From Deltaproteobacteria bacterium (GTDB lineage Bacteria > Desulfobacterota > Binatia > Binatales > Binataceae): 64,000 nucleotides of DNA. The DNA lies in assembly GCA_003135135.1 (NCBI GenBank), contig PLDK01000044.1, positions 58,879-122,878 of the forward strand, written 5' to 3'. Shown piece after piece: positions 43,287 to 52,096 of this stretch. Under the pieces are notes generated by a model that ran no database searches, was not told the origin of the DNA, and saw only the letters and a program-made list of their open reading frames with translations. Numbering within the stretch: position 1 is the stretch's first letter; each line of letters starts with the position of its first letter. A program made the translations under genes and the position numbers.

Positions 43287-46172
43287 CTACGTCCCCACCA
43301 CCGCGCGGCATCTTGCGTCCAACTGGTGACCGCCGCCTTCGTCGAAGTACTTCCAGCATCGCGCGCACTTCACCCCGGACGCGTGACGCCCAACCAGCGT
43401 GATTGCGGGATTCGCGGTGGCTCGCGCGAAGCTGCCATCGACGGCGAAGTCCTCGCGGCCACCGGCTTGCCGTCTGATCTCGGCTGCTTCCGCGTCGCCC
43501 AGAATCGCAACCTCCGAGACTATGAACAAGTCCTTCAGCGCTTCGCGATACTGCTTGATCGTTTCGGCAAGCCCGCTCTCAGAGCCGGCGTCAGCTCCGA
43601 GGCTGATCGCAGCATCGAGCGGCGCGCCAATCGTTCCCGCCTTGCGCATCGCCTCGAGCAGCTTGAGCGCCTCGTCACGAATCCTGAGCAACGGCACCCA
43701 CTGCGACACCAGTTCCGCGTCATGCCATGAACTCAGATCGTTCAGTGTGAGCAGGTGCACGCTCAGTTCATTCTTGCCCGGCAGATATGAGTAAACTTCC
43801 TCGGCCGTGAACGGAATCAGCGGCGCGAGCATCCTGACCAGCGCGTCGAGAATCGTGAACAGCGCGGTCTGCGCAGACCGCCGCTCGAGCGATTTCTCCG
43901 CCGAACAGTAGAGCCGATCTCGCGCAACATCGACGTACGTCGCACTCAGCTCCACGACTATGAACTGGGAGAGCGTCCGATAGGCTGTCTGGAAATCGAA
44001 CTCTTTGTAACAGTGCTTTACTACTTCATCCACCTGGGAAAACACGGCGAGGATATACCGATCAAATTCAAGCATGTCGGAGATTTCAACTGCGTCGCGC
44101 GCCGGATCGAAATCCGCGAGATTGCCCAGCACGAACCGGCAGGTGTTGCGAATCTTTCGATACGACTCCGACACCGCGCTGAAAATCGTCTGGCCGAGCG
44201 TGATGTCGGCCGTGTAGTCGAGCGACGCGTACACCAGTCGCAGCACGTCGGCCCCCATCCGTCCGACCGCATCGACGGCGTCCTCCGAGTTGCCGAGCGA
44301 CTTGGACATCTTGCGGCCCCGCTCGTCCACCGTCAGTCCATGGCTGATTACACTCTTGAACGGCGCCGTGCCGCGCTCCGATACCGCGCAAACCAGCGAC
44401 GAGCCGAACCATCCGCGCGCCTGTTCCACCGCTTCCAGGTACGCGTCCGCCGGCCATGCCAGCTCAGGGCGCGCGCCGAGCACCGCGGCTTGCGAGGAGC
44501 CCGAATCGAACCACACGTCGAGGATGTCTTCCTGCTTGACAAAATCCGCGCCGCCGCACCGCTGGCATTTGAGGCCTGGCGCGACGAAGTCCGCCGCCGG
44601 CCGGCTGTACCATGCGTCGGAACCCTCGCGCGCGAAAATTTCCTCGACGCGATCCATCGTCGCAAGCAGTGGCGCGACCTCATCGCATTTCGCGCACCTG
44701 ACCGCGGGAATCGGCACGCCCCACGCGCGCTGGCGCGAGATGCACCAGTCGGGGCGCGTCTCCGTCATGTTGCGGATCCGATCGCGCGACCATCCGGGAT
44801 ACCATTTCACTTTGTCGATCGCATCGATCACTTTGACCCGCAGTTCATTGTGATCGATGCTCACGAACCATTGCTCGGTCGCAAGAAAGATCAGCGGATT
44901 GTGGCATCGCCAGCAATGCGGGTAGCTGTGCGAGAAGTTTTGCGCATGCAGCAGCGCGCCGACCGCGGCCAGTCTCTCGACGATCGACTTGTTCGCCTTG
45001 AAGACGTTCTGCCCCGCCCATTGTCCGCCCTCCGCCGTGAACACTCCGCCGCCATCGACGGGAGTGAACGGCGTCAGCCCGTACGCCTTGCCGACCACGA
45101 AATCCTCGTAGCCGTGTCCCGGCGCGGTATGCACCAACCCGGTGCCGGCGTCCGCCGTCACGTGCTCGGCGTACATCAGCTTGACGTCGCGCGGGATAAA
45201 CGGATGTCGAAAGATGTCCTGGCCGTCCAGCGCCTTGAGCGCGTCGCCGCTGAGCGCGATGCGCTTTTCGACTGCCAGCCCGCATTCCTTCGCGACGTTG
45301 TCCGCCAATCGCGACGCTACCACGTAGTAATGCTCGCCGGCCTTCAACGCGACGTAGTCGAACGTCCCGTTCAGTGAGATTCCGAGATTCGCCGGCAAAG
45401 TCCACGGCGTCGTCGTCCAGATTACGGCCGACAGTTTGCCGGCCTTGTGCGCGGCGTTAAGCTCGGCGCCGTCGCTGCGATCTGCGGCCAGCGCGCCCGC
45501 ATCCTTGAGATTCGAATTGAACGCGAACGCCACGTAGATCGACGGCGAAACGTGATCGCGGTACTCGACTTCGGCTTCCGCCAGCGCCGTGCGACATTCG
45601 AAGCACCAATGCACCGGGCGCAATCCCCGATACACGTAGCCGCGCTCGACCATCTTGCGCAGCACGCCGATTTCGGCCGCGTCGTACTCCGGCGCCATCG
45701 TGAGATATGGCTTGAACCAATCGCCGATCACTCCCAGCCGGCGGAAGTCCGAGCGCTGCAAGTCGATCCATTTCTCCGCTTCGGCGCGACACAGCTTGCG
45801 CAGCTCGAGCTTGGAAATCGTGCGCGCCTTGTCGCCGAGCTCGCGCGATACCTTGTGCTCGATGGGCATCCCGTGACAGTCCCATCCCGGCACGAACGGT
45901 GTGCGATATCCCATCATCGAGCGCGATCGCACCACGAAGTCTTTCAGAATTTTGTTGAGCGCGGTCCCCAGATGCACCCGGCCGTTGGCGTACGGCGGCC
46001 CGTCGTGCAGCACCCACAACGGCGCGTCCTTGCGCGCCTCCATCAAGCGCCCGTAAAGGTCGGTTTCGTCCCAATGCTTGAGCATTTCCGGCTCCCGCTT
46101 GGGCAGGTTCGCCTTCATCGGGAAGTCGGTCTTGGGAAGTTTCAGCGTCGATTTGTAGTCGGTCTCAGCCAC
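43287..46172 (-). CDS. ileS: isoleucyl-tRNA synthetase
   Basis: 961 residues, class I synthetase. HIGH-type motif PYANGRVHLGTALN, editing domain (WTTTPWTLPANLG), the Rossmann part with WDCHGMPIEHKV, and KMSKS in GRKMSKSLGN. The C-terminal zinc region keeps KCARCWKY, but in the second half (DARCRAVVG) only one Cys is visible. Start is GTG. It charges tRNA-Ile and edits valine. Translation of the downstream lspA is probably coupled. I saw no T-box leader. Confidence 0.96.
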   Translation of the reverse strand: MAETDYKSTLKLPKTDFPMKANLPKREPEMLKHWDETDLYGRLMEARKDAPLWVLHDGPPYANGRVHLGTALNKILKDFVVRSRSMMGYRTPFVPGWDCHGMPIEHKVSRELGDKARTISKLELRKLCRAEAEKWIDLQRSDFRRLGVIGDWFKPYLTMAPEYDAAEIGVLRKMVERGYVYRGLRPVHWCFECRTALAEAEVEYRDHVSPSIYVAFAFNSNLKDAGALAADRSDGAELNAAHKAGKLSAVIWTTTPWTLPANLGISLNGTFDYVALKAGEHYYVVASRLADNVAKECGLAVEKRIALSGDALKALDGQDIFRHPFIPRDVKLMYAEHVTADAGTGLVHTAPGHGYEDFVVGKAYGLTPFTPVDGGGVFTAEGGQWAGQNVFKANKSIVERLAAVGALLHAQNFSHSYPHCWRCHNPLIFLATEQWFVSIDHNELRVKVIDAIDKVKWYPGWSRDRIRNMTETRPDWCISRQRAWGVPIPAVRCAKCDEVAPLLATMDRVEEIFAREGSDAWYSRPAADFVAPGLKCQRCGGADFVKQEDILDVWFDSGSSQAAVLGARPELAWPADAYLEAVEQARGWFGSSLVCAVSERGTAPFKSVISHGLTVDERGRKMSKSLGNSEDAVDAVGRMGADVLRLVYASLDYTADITLGQTIFSAVSESYRKIRNTCRFVLGNLADFDPARDAVEISDMLEFDRYILAVFSQVDEVVKHCYKEFDFQTAYRTLSQFIVVELSATYVDVARDRLYCSAEKSLERRSAQTALFTILDALVRMLAPLIPFTAEEVYSYLPGKNELSVHLLTLNDLSSWHDAELVSQWVPLLRIRDEALKLLEAMRKAGTIGAPLDAAISLGADAGSESGLAETIKQYREALKDLFIVSEVAILGDAEAAEIRRQAGGREDFAVDGSFARATANPAITLVGRHASGVKCARCWKYFDEGGGHQLDARCRAVVGT

Positions 46173-46326
46173 GCGCCATGTTGCCCGCGCGCCCGTGCGC
46201 GCGCGATCTCCTTCGCAATTATCAAGTATTCAGCGTCCGAACAGATTAACTTACGCCGCCTCCGTTCGCGAGCCGCCGTTCCAATCCCGCTCCCTGTCAG
46301 AGAAGAGAATTCAAGATTGACGGTTT

Positions 46327-46399
46327 GCGAAACCCAAACGGGGTTTCGCGCTTCCCCTCCGATCACCTCCTGGCCAGGGTGCAGGGGGCTGGCCCCTGC
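46327..46399. repeat. mosaic palindromic intergenic repeat, locus C
   Basis: GCGAAACCC/GGGTTTCGC dyad (46327-46349) followed by GCAGGGGGCTGGCCCCTGC (46381-46399), the same pair of hairpins as locus A. Here it lies between diverging genes, so the family is not simply a terminator. The rest of the 46173-46479 gap shows no gene. Confidence 0.7.
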
Positions 46400-46479
46400 C
46401 GTTTGAATCCCGCCGCCAGCCTCCATATCATCTTTCGCGCACCAGTGAAGCATCGAATTACATATTCGTAGAAAAAATT

Positions 46480-46782
46480 ATGGGACTCAGAAAAGTAACT
46501 GTATTCGATAAAGAAGGCACCACCCTCGTTCCCGTCCAAGAGGACGGCCAGGCGAAACCTGCCGTGATGGGCGTGCGATGGGTCAATCGAGACACCTTCG
46601 AAACCATTCGCGTGCGCGGCGGCAAACGCACCGGTCCCAGGAACGAAGTCCTGATGGAAGTTCCCGCGACGCTCGACACCGGCGCGTTCGCAATCGAGGA
46701 CTTGCCCCCGCCCAAGGTCAAGCAAAAGCTCGCGCAAATCGAAAAGCCTGCCGGCGCGGGAAAATCGGCGAACAAATCATGA
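46480..46782 (+). CDS. hypothetical 100-residue protein
   Basis: A small soluble protein: MGLRKVTVFDKEGTTLVPV, a central AVMGVRWVNRDTFETIRVRGG and a Lys/Pro-rich C-terminus (PPPKVKQKLAQIEKP). I recognise no domain. The stop overlaps the start of the first CoA-transferase gene by four bases, so it is translationally coupled to it and may be a small partner of that enzyme. Confidence 0.65.
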   Translation: MGLRKVTVFDKEGTTLVPVQEDGQAKPAVMGVRWVNRDTFETIRVRGGKRTGPRNEVLMEVPATLDTGAFAIEDLPPPKVKQKLAQIEKPAGAGKSANKS

Positions 46783-47984
46783 CCGAGCTCGCCGCGCTCG
46801 CGGGCCTGCGCGTGCTCGATCTGACCGGCCATCGCGCACAATTTTGCGCGCGGCTGCTCGCCGACATGGGCGCCGACGTCATCAAAGTCGAGCCGCCCGC
46901 CGGCGACGACGCACGCCGCATCGGTCCTTTCCTCGACGACCTCCCGCATCTCGACCGCAGCCTGTTCTTCTGGTTCTACAATCTCAACAAGCGCTCCCTC
47001 ACACTTGATCTCAACCATTCCCGCGGCGCCGACATCTTGCTCCAGCTCGCCCGCTCCGCCGACGTCGTCATCGAGAGTTTCGCGCCGGGCATCCTCGACC
47101 GTCTCGGCCTTGGCTGGGATACTCTCCATCGCGAGAACCCCGCGCTCGTCCTCTGCTCGATTGCGCCCTTCGGCCAGACCGGCCCCTGGCGCGACTTCAT
47201 CGCCGACGACACCGTGCTGACCGCGTTGGGCGGGATGCTGTACATCAACGGCTTCCCCAATCACGCTCCCGTTCGTCCGCTCGGTCTGCAGGCTTACCAT
47301 TCGTCGGCGTACTACGGCGCGATCGCCGTGATGCTTGCGCTGCTCGCGCGCGATCGCACCGCTGAAGGTCAATGGATCGACCTCAGCATGCAGGAGGCCA
47401 CCGCGGCCGCCGTCGAGCACGTCGCCGGCGCATTTTTCGAGCGCGGCGAGGCGGAGCCGCGCCGCGGCACTCTGCATTGGAGCCGTTTCTTTCGCGTCGG
47501 CAAATGCCGTGACGGCTACATCATGCATTGCACGCTCGGTGACTGGACCTCGCTCATCGAATGGGTCAAGTCCGACGGCAAGGCTGGCGATCTCGACTCA
47601 CCCGACTATGAGCAGGTGATGTATCGCTATCTCATGGCCGAGCATCTCTTCGACGTGCTCGACGATTGGGTCAAGGACTATCCGCGCGACGAGCTGCTCG
47701 AGCGCGCGCAGCTTCTGCGCCAGCCCTACGCGACCGTCCGCCCGCCCGAGGCGCTGTTCGACGACGACCAGCTCGCCGCGCGCGGCTACTTTGTCGAGGT
47801 CGAGCATCCCGAGCTCGGCCGCAAGTTCCGCTATCCGGGCGCGCCGTATCTTTTCAATGGCACGCCGTGGCGAGTATCGCGCCGCCCGCCGCTGATCGGA
47901 GAGCATACCGGCGAAATTTTGCGCGACGAACTCTCGATGGCTCCCCAAGCGCTTGCCGCGCTCTTCGCCGAAGGAGTGATCTGA
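46779..47984 (+). CDS. CaiB/BaiF (family III) CoA-transferase, copy 1
   Basis: 401 residues. GLRVLDLTGHRAQFCARLLADMGADVIKVEPPAGDDAR opening with the CoA-binding loop, LNKRSLTLDLNHSRG, ADVVIESFAPG, then WIDLSMQEAT, whose Asp is the catalytic residue of formyl-CoA/oxalate-type transferases. It moves CoA between carboxylic acids. ATG overlaps the stop of the small gene upstream. It differs from the second copy downstream in length and motifs, so together they could be a heterodimer of the BbsEF type. Confidence 0.85.
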   Translation: MTELAALAGLRVLDLTGHRAQFCARLLADMGADVIKVEPPAGDDARRIGPFLDDLPHLDRSLFFWFYNLNKRSLTLDLNHSRGADILLQLARSADVVIESFAPGILDRLGLGWDTLHRENPALVLCSIAPFGQTGPWRDFIADDTVLTALGGMLYINGFPNHAPVRPLGLQAYHSSAYYGAIAVMLALLARDRTAEGQWIDLSMQEATAAAVEHVAGAFFERGEAEPRRGTLHWSRFFRVGKCRDGYIMHCTLGDWTSLIEWVKSDGKAGDLDSPDYEQVMYRYLMAEHLFDVLDDWVKDYPRDELLERAQLLRQPYATVRPPEALFDDDQLAARGYFVEVEHPELGRKFRYPGAPYLFNGTPWRVSRRPPLIGEHTGEILRDELSMAPQALAALFAEGVI

Positions 47985-47986
47985 TC

Positions 47987-49189
47987 ATGGCGGCGATGCC
48001 GCTGGACGGCGTCCGCGTCCTCGATTTCACCTGGGTCGTCGCTGGTCCGATCGCGACGCGCATCCTCGCCGACCACGGCGCGGAGGTCATCAAGGTCGAG
48101 CGCAAGGAACCGCCGCAACTCGGCAATCGCAAGCTCGGCCTCCAATGCGACCTTAATCGCGGCAAACTTTCGGTCGCGCTCAACATGCAGCACCCGCGCG
48201 GCGTCGAACTCGCCCGCCGCCTCGCCGCCAAAAGCGACGTCGTGATCGACAATTTTTCCGCCCGCGTGATGCGCAGTTGGGGGATGGATTACGAAAGTCT
48301 CGCCGCCGTCAAACCCGACATCATCTGCATCAGCATGTCCGGCCTGGGGCATACCGGCCCGCGCTCCAGCTACGTCAGCTACGGACCGACCCTGCAGGCC
48401 CTCACCGGCTATACGATGCTGATGGCCGAACCCGACGGTACGCCCGCCGGCTACGGCTATTCGTACGCCGACACCTGCGGCGGTTACACCGGCGCACTCG
48501 CGGCGCTCATCGCGCTTTGGAATCGCCACCGCACCGGCCGCGGCCAGTTCGTCGATCTCGCGCAGTTCGAGGCCGTCACCAGCGTGATCGGTCCGGCGCT
48601 CCTCGACATCGCCGTCAACGGCCGAACCCAGCCGGCGCCCGGCTACAACTCGCAGGAAGGCCCCGCCGCGCCGCACGGCGTTTACAAATGCCGCCCGCTC
48701 GATGGCGACGACGACCGATGGGTCGCGATCGCCGTGCGCACGGGACCCGAGTGGCGCCGATTCGTCACCGCGATTGGCTCGCCATCGTGGGCGAGCGACC
48801 CGCAGTTCCGCACGCTCTACCTGCGCATGCACAATAGCGCCGATCTCGACGCCAACGTTTCACGATGGACCGCGGAGCACAGCGCCGAAGACGCGATGGC
48901 GATCCTCCAACGCGCCGGCATCGCCGCCGGCGTCGTCGAAAACGGCATCGATCTCTGCGCGCGCGATCCTCAACTGAAAGAGCGCGGCTTCTGGCCCGCC
49001 GTCGCGACCGCAAGGGGCACGACGACTAACGTCACCGGCATCCCGTTCAAGCTTTCCGGCGGGTCAGGAAAAGTTCGCTCCATCGCGCCCGAAGTCGGCG
49101 AGAATTTCGACTACGTGATGGGCGAGTTGCTCGGGCTTGGCCGCGCGGAGCGCGATGAATTGGTCGCCGCCGGCGCCGTCTGGCCCTGA
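47987..49189 (+). CDS. CaiB/BaiF (family III) CoA-transferase, copy 2
   Basis: 400 residues. LDGVRVLDFTWVVAGPIATRILADHGAEVIKVERKEPP, LNMQHPRGVELARRL, VIDNFSARVMRSWGMDYE and QFVDLAQFEAV with the catalytic Asp position; C-terminal GIPFKLSGG and GEHN-like SIAPEVGEN. Starts two bases after copy 1. The two copies share only the family framework, so they are old paralogues. Substrate is open: succinyl-, benzylsuccinyl- and formyl-type donors are all possible. Confidence 0.88.
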   Translation: MAAMPLDGVRVLDFTWVVAGPIATRILADHGAEVIKVERKEPPQLGNRKLGLQCDLNRGKLSVALNMQHPRGVELARRLAAKSDVVIDNFSARVMRSWGMDYESLAAVKPDIICISMSGLGHTGPRSSYVSYGPTLQALTGYTMLMAEPDGTPAGYGYSYADTCGGYTGALAALIALWNRHRTGRGQFVDLAQFEAVTSVIGPALLDIAVNGRTQPAPGYNSQEGPAAPHGVYKCRPLDGDDDRWVAIAVRTGPEWRRFVTAIGSPSWASDPQFRTLYLRMHNSADLDANVSRWTAEHSAEDAMAILQRAGIAAGVVENGIDLCARDPQLKERGFWPAVATARGTTTNVTGIPFKLSGGSGKVRSIAPEVGENFDYVMGELLGLGRAERDELVAAGAVWP

Positions 49190-49203
49190 CCGCTCGCTAA
49201 TCC

Positions 49204-49221
49204 TTGTTACGCAGGTAACAA
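49204..49221. promoter_or_regulatory. TTGTTAC-N4-GTAACAA inverted repeat
   Basis: 7-base arms separated by GCAG, lying 14 bases after the CoA-transferase stop and upstream of comM. Either a stem-loop or a dyad operator; GTTAC-type motifs also occur upstream of the gene at 23.47 kb. Confidence 0.4.
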
Positions 49222-49277
49222 TGTCCCCCAAGTAACGCGCATCGCTCGCAGCCCCTCATTGCGCTAGTGTCAGCCAT

Positions 49278-49297
49278 ACTGGCTGTTAACAGCCAGT
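49278..49297. promoter_or_regulatory. 20-base perfect palindrome in the comM leader
   Basis: ACTGGCTGTTAACAGCCAGT is a perfect palindrome ending two bases before the GGAG ribosome site and 11 bases before the inferred TTG start of comM. It could be a transcription-factor operator or an RNA hairpin next to the ribosome site. Chance occurrence of a 20-base perfect palindrome is very low. Confidence 0.55.
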
Positions 49298-49308
49298 CGG
49301 AGCAATTA

Positions 49309-50841
49309 TTGCACGCAAGCGTAATATCGTGTGCGTTGGTTGGCGTTGACGCGTTCCCGGTCGAAGTCGAAATCGACATCGGCGCCGGGATGCCGCCGCA
49401 TCGCCTGGTCGGCCTGGCCGAGGGCGCGGTCAAAGAGGCGCTCGATCGCGTCAAGTCCGCGCTCAAAAATTCCGGCTTCGATTTCCCCACTCGCAAGATG
49501 ACCATCAACCTCGCGCCCGCCGACACGCGCAAGGAAGGCTCGGCGTTCGATCTTCCACTCGCGCTTGGAATTCTCGCCGCGCAAAACGTGTTGAAAGATC
49601 GCGAGCGCCTGCGCGGCTATCTCGTGCTGGGTGAACTCGCGCTCGACGGCCGTATCAAAGGCATCAGGGGCGCGCTGCCGACCGCCCTGCTCGCGCGCTC
49701 TGCCAGGTTCGCGGGCGTGATCCTTCCGCGCGAGAATGCCTCGGAGGCATCCGTCGTCGGCGAGGGCACCGCCGTGCTCGGCGTCGAGAGCCTGCGCGAG
49801 GCTTTCGAATTCTTTGAGGGCCTGCGTCCGCTCCAACCTGCGCCCCTCGATCTCGGCGCCGCGTTCGGCGCGGCAAATGTTTACGACGTCGATTTCAGCG
49901 AGGTCAAAGGCCAGGAGCAGGCCAAGCGCGCGCTCGAGGTCGCCGCTGCCGGCGGGCATAACGTCCTCATGATTGGGCCGCCCGGCTCGGGCAAGACGAT
50001 GCTCGCCAAGCGCCTGCCCTCAATTCTGCCCGCGATGACCTTCGAGGAGGCCATCGAAACCACCAAGGTGCACTCGGTCATGGGCCTGCTCGACGGCCGC
50101 GCGCTAATCGCCACCCGCCCCTTCCGCGCTCCTCATCACACCATTTCCGACGCCGGCCTCATCGGCGGCGGCTCGATTCCGCGCCCCGGCGAGGTCAGCC
50201 TCGCCCATCACGGCGTCCTGTTCCTCGACGAATTGCCCGAGTTCCGCAAGAACGTGCTCGAGGTCCTGCGCCAGCCGCTCGAGGATGCGCGCATCACCAT
50301 CTCGCGCGTGATGGGCACGCTCACTTTCCCCGCCTCTGTGATGCTGGTGGCCGCGATGAACCCGTGCCCGTGCGGCTTCTACACCGATCCGCAGCACGAA
50401 TGCTCCTGCTCGCCAATCGTGATTCAGCGCTATCGCTCGCGCATCTCGGGCCCGCTCCTCGATCGCATCGACATCCACATCGAAGTGCCCGCCGTGAAGT
50501 ACAAGGACCTGACCGATCGCGTCGCGCGTGAGCCGTCGGTCGCCATTCGCGAGCGCGTCAATCGCGCGCGCGAGGCGCAGCTCGTTCGTTTCAAGGGGAT
50601 GCCGTTTTTCTGCAACGCGCAGATGCGCGCGAGCGATCTCCGCCTCCATTGCCAGGTTGAGTCGGGCGGCGAGCGTCTGCTCGAGCTTGCCATCAACCGC
50701 CTCGGCCTGAGCGCGCGCGCCTACACGCGAATCCTGAAAGTCTCGCGCACCATCGCCGATCTCGATGGCGCCGCCTCGATTGCCGCCCACCACGTCAGCG
50801 AGGCGATTCAGTATCGCTCGCTCGACCGCACCGCCCCCTAG
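49309..50841 (+). CDS. comM: ComM/YifB-family Mg-chelatase-like AAA+ ATPase
   Basis: 510 residues. N-terminal Lon-like domain ([34 protein letters not shown]), AAA+ domain with [15 protein letters not shown] and the [11 protein letters not shown]alker B, the CPCGFYTDP Cys cluster, and the C-terminal domain with [12 protein letters not shown] and [23 protein letters not shown]. It extends heteroduplex joints as a hexameric branch-migration helicase in transformation and recombination. TTG start chosen because GGAG is six bases upstream; a GTG 14 codons earlier lies in the palindromic leader. Confidence 0.93.
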   Translation: MHASVISCALVGVDAFPVEVEIDIGAGMPPHRLVGLAEGAVKEALDRVKSALKNSGFDFPTRKMTINLAPADTRKEGSAFDLPLALGILAAQNVLKDRERLRGYLVLGELALDGRIKGIRGALPTALLARSARFAGVILPRENASEASVVGEGTAVLGVESLREAFEFFEGLRPLQPAPLDLGAAFGAANVYDVDFSEVKGQEQAKRALEVAAAGGHNVLMIGPPGSGKTMLAKRLPSILPAMTFEEAIETTKVHSVMGLLDGRALIATRPFRAPHHTISDAGLIGGGSIPRPGEVSLAHHGVLFLDELPEFRKNVLEVLRQPLEDARITISRVMGTLTFPASVMLVAAMNPCPCGFYTDPQHECSCSPIVIQRYRSRISGPLLDRIDIHIEVPAVKYKDLTDRVAREPSVAIRERVNRAREAQLVRFKGMPFFCNAQMRASDLRLHCQVESGGERLLELAINRLGLSARAYTRILKVSRTIADLDGAASIAAHHVSEAIQYRSLDRTAP

Positions 50842-50850
50842 GAAAACGAA

Positions 50851-50932
50851 GCGGGCGGCCCGAATGATCGAGCCGCCCGCAGCGGTGCCGATTTTCTTAA
50901 CATTGGGCGCAGGGGTCACCCCTGCTTAACTG
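50851..50932. repeat. mosaic palindromic intergenic repeat, locus D, with stem-loop
   Basis: GCGGGCGGC / GCCGCCCGC hairpin (50851-50880) followed by the GGTGCCGATTTTCTTAAC module and GCAGGGGTCACCCCTGC. Lies between two converging genes. The hairpin has no T run; bidirectional termination is possible. Confidence 0.6.
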
Positions 50933-50936
50933 CCGG

Positions 50937-51413
50937 CTAGGGGTACGGTGCCTCGTAGGCCATGTAACGCGAGATCTTCCAGCCTCCACCCGGCTGGCGC
51001 CGGAATATATCGAGGCCAGGTTCCCGTTTCGTCTGCTCAAATCCGTTTTTCGGGCGCACCTTCAGAGTCCAAACGAGCCGTACAACGCCGACATCGCCCG
51101 AGACGATGATTTCCTTGATCTCCAGGTCATAGTGATATGCCTTCGCCGGGTCTGCCAACGCCATCTGCAAATTGGCACACAGGGAATTATAGGTGTCTTC
51201 GGGCTCCCCCCGGAAATTTGAAATCAAATCCGGCGCAAACAGCGAGCAGACGTCCGACGCATCGCCGCCATTGAAGTCTCGCGTCCACTTCTCCAGCTCG
51301 GCGCGAATTTGATCCTGCGCCGCGCTCGTGGAATCCGCAGCCGATGCATGAGATGCGGACAACAAGAGCGCGAGAACAGCTGCTGTGAATGCTCCAACCT
51401 GAGCGCGCTTCAT
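50937..51413 (-). CDS. secreted SnoaL/NTF2-like protein
   Basis: 158 residues. Signal peptide ending near SHASAADS (about residue 26), then an NTF2-like fold: AELEKWTRDFNGGDASDVCSLFAPDLISNFRG, DLEIKEIIVSGDVGVVRLVWTLKV, and GLDIFRRQPGGGWKISRYMAYE. It fits the DUF4440/SnoaL group of small ligand-binding or enzymatic proteins. No catalytic residues are diagnostic. Two direct repeats of an operator-like sequence lie 100-130 bases upstream. Confidence 0.75.
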   Translation of the reverse strand: MKRAQVGAFTAAVLALLLSASHASAADSTSAAQDQIRAELEKWTRDFNGGDASDVCSLFAPDLISNFRGEPEDTYNSLCANLQMALADPAKAYHYDLEIKEIIVSGDVGVVRLVWTLKVRPKNGFEQTKREPGLDIFRRQPGGGWKISRYMAYEAPYP

Positions 51414-51510
51414 TCTCGTAACCCCGTTTTCTCCTTCTCACGAACGCCAGACCCCTTGCAATCGCATTGTCTAGCCGGGCCATCATGGTTTCGCGCCGCT
51501 CGCCATTCTA

Positions 51511-51545
51511 TACGCAAATTTGCGCAGCTTTACGCAAATTCGCGC
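51511..51545. promoter_or_regulatory. paired 15-base operator-like direct repeats
   Basis: TACGCAAATTTGCGC (51511-51525) and TACGCAAATTCGCGC (51531-51545) differ at one base and are spaced exactly 20 bases (two DNA turns). The first contains the perfect palindrome CGCAAATTTGCG. They lie between the minus-strand NTF2-like gene and a plus-strand small gene, and so could control both. Confidence 0.5.
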
Positions 51546-51562
51546 CCAGTCATCACTCCATC

Positions 51563-51591
51563 TTGACGACTTGTCAACGTCGCGTTAACTG
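51563..51591 (+). promoter_or_regulatory. candidate promoter for the 35-residue membrane protein
   Basis: TTGACG at 51563-51568 with TAACTG 17 bases later. The -35 is good, the -10 is weak. TTGAC-N5-GTCAA forms a dyad over the -35, so a repressor could act here. Confidence 0.3.
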
Positions 51592-51660
51592 ATTTACCAG
51601 TGATCTCGGAAATCGCGGAGAGCTCGGCCTGTCAGCGGCTTTCCGCAAGGGGAGTCAGCG

Positions 51661-51768
51661 ATGAACAGCAGCAACATGGCGCGTATGGCTGTATTCGTTG
51701 TCTTGGGGACGGCATTCACGATCGGAGCCCTGATCGTAGCCAGCCAACTGTCCGCCGCCTTCGGTTAA
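51661..51768 (+). CDS. 35-residue single-pass membrane protein
   Basis: MNSSNMARMAVFVVLGTAFTIGALIVASQLSAAFG: one hydrophobic helix (about residues 9-28) with a short polar N-terminus. AGGGGAG six bases before the ATG is a strong ribosome site, and a promoter-like sequence precedes it. No family recognised; small single-pass proteins of this kind often modulate membrane complexes. The coding case rests on the ribosome site, the helix and the clean start/stop. The following 328 bases to 52096 hold only repeat locus E. Confidence 0.55.
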   Translation: MNSSNMARMAVFVVLGTAFTIGALIVASQLSAAFG

Positions 51769-51899
51769 TCCGGACCACCGCCCGCCGCATCCGGGCTGAC
51801 GGGCGCGAGGGCTGTTCCGGCAATTCTTTCTTCAGCGGCTCATCGAAGCCGTACGCAATAGTGTTGTGCCCTGACGATTTCGGGCGCATGTAAAATAAC

Positions 51900-52092
51900 G
51901 CCCGAGACAAAATCCGGGTTCCTTCACTGCGCCCAGGACTACATAAAAAAACAGACACCGCCCCTCTTCCCCTTATCCAGTTCTAACAGGGACGAAGTCC
52001 CGCAGATTTTCGCGTCTTCTCACTGCGGGTGCAGGGGGCCGCAGCCCCTGCCCAAGGAGGTGCGGAACCCAGGTGGGTTCCGCATTCAATTG
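51900..52092. repeat. mosaic palindromic intergenic repeat, locus E
   Basis: Contains, in the same order as locus B, a degenerate CTTCACTGCGCCCAGGA module, TTCTAACAGGGACGAAGTCCCGC, and CAGGGGGCCGCAGCCCCTG. It ends with the CGGAACCCA/TGGGTTCCG hairpin and ATTCAATTG, which aligns (reverse strand) with the start of locus A including TGATTGAATG. Not terminators alone: the module order is mosaic. Confidence 0.75.
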
Positions 52093-52096
52093 ATTC

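Noticed and set aside
44013..45377. 454-residue plus-strand frame opposite ileS
   Set aside because: Antisense shadow of a clear synthetase gene.
46173..46300. T-box leader before ileS
   Set aside because: No T-box sequence or specifier stem; the region is short and repeat-bearing.
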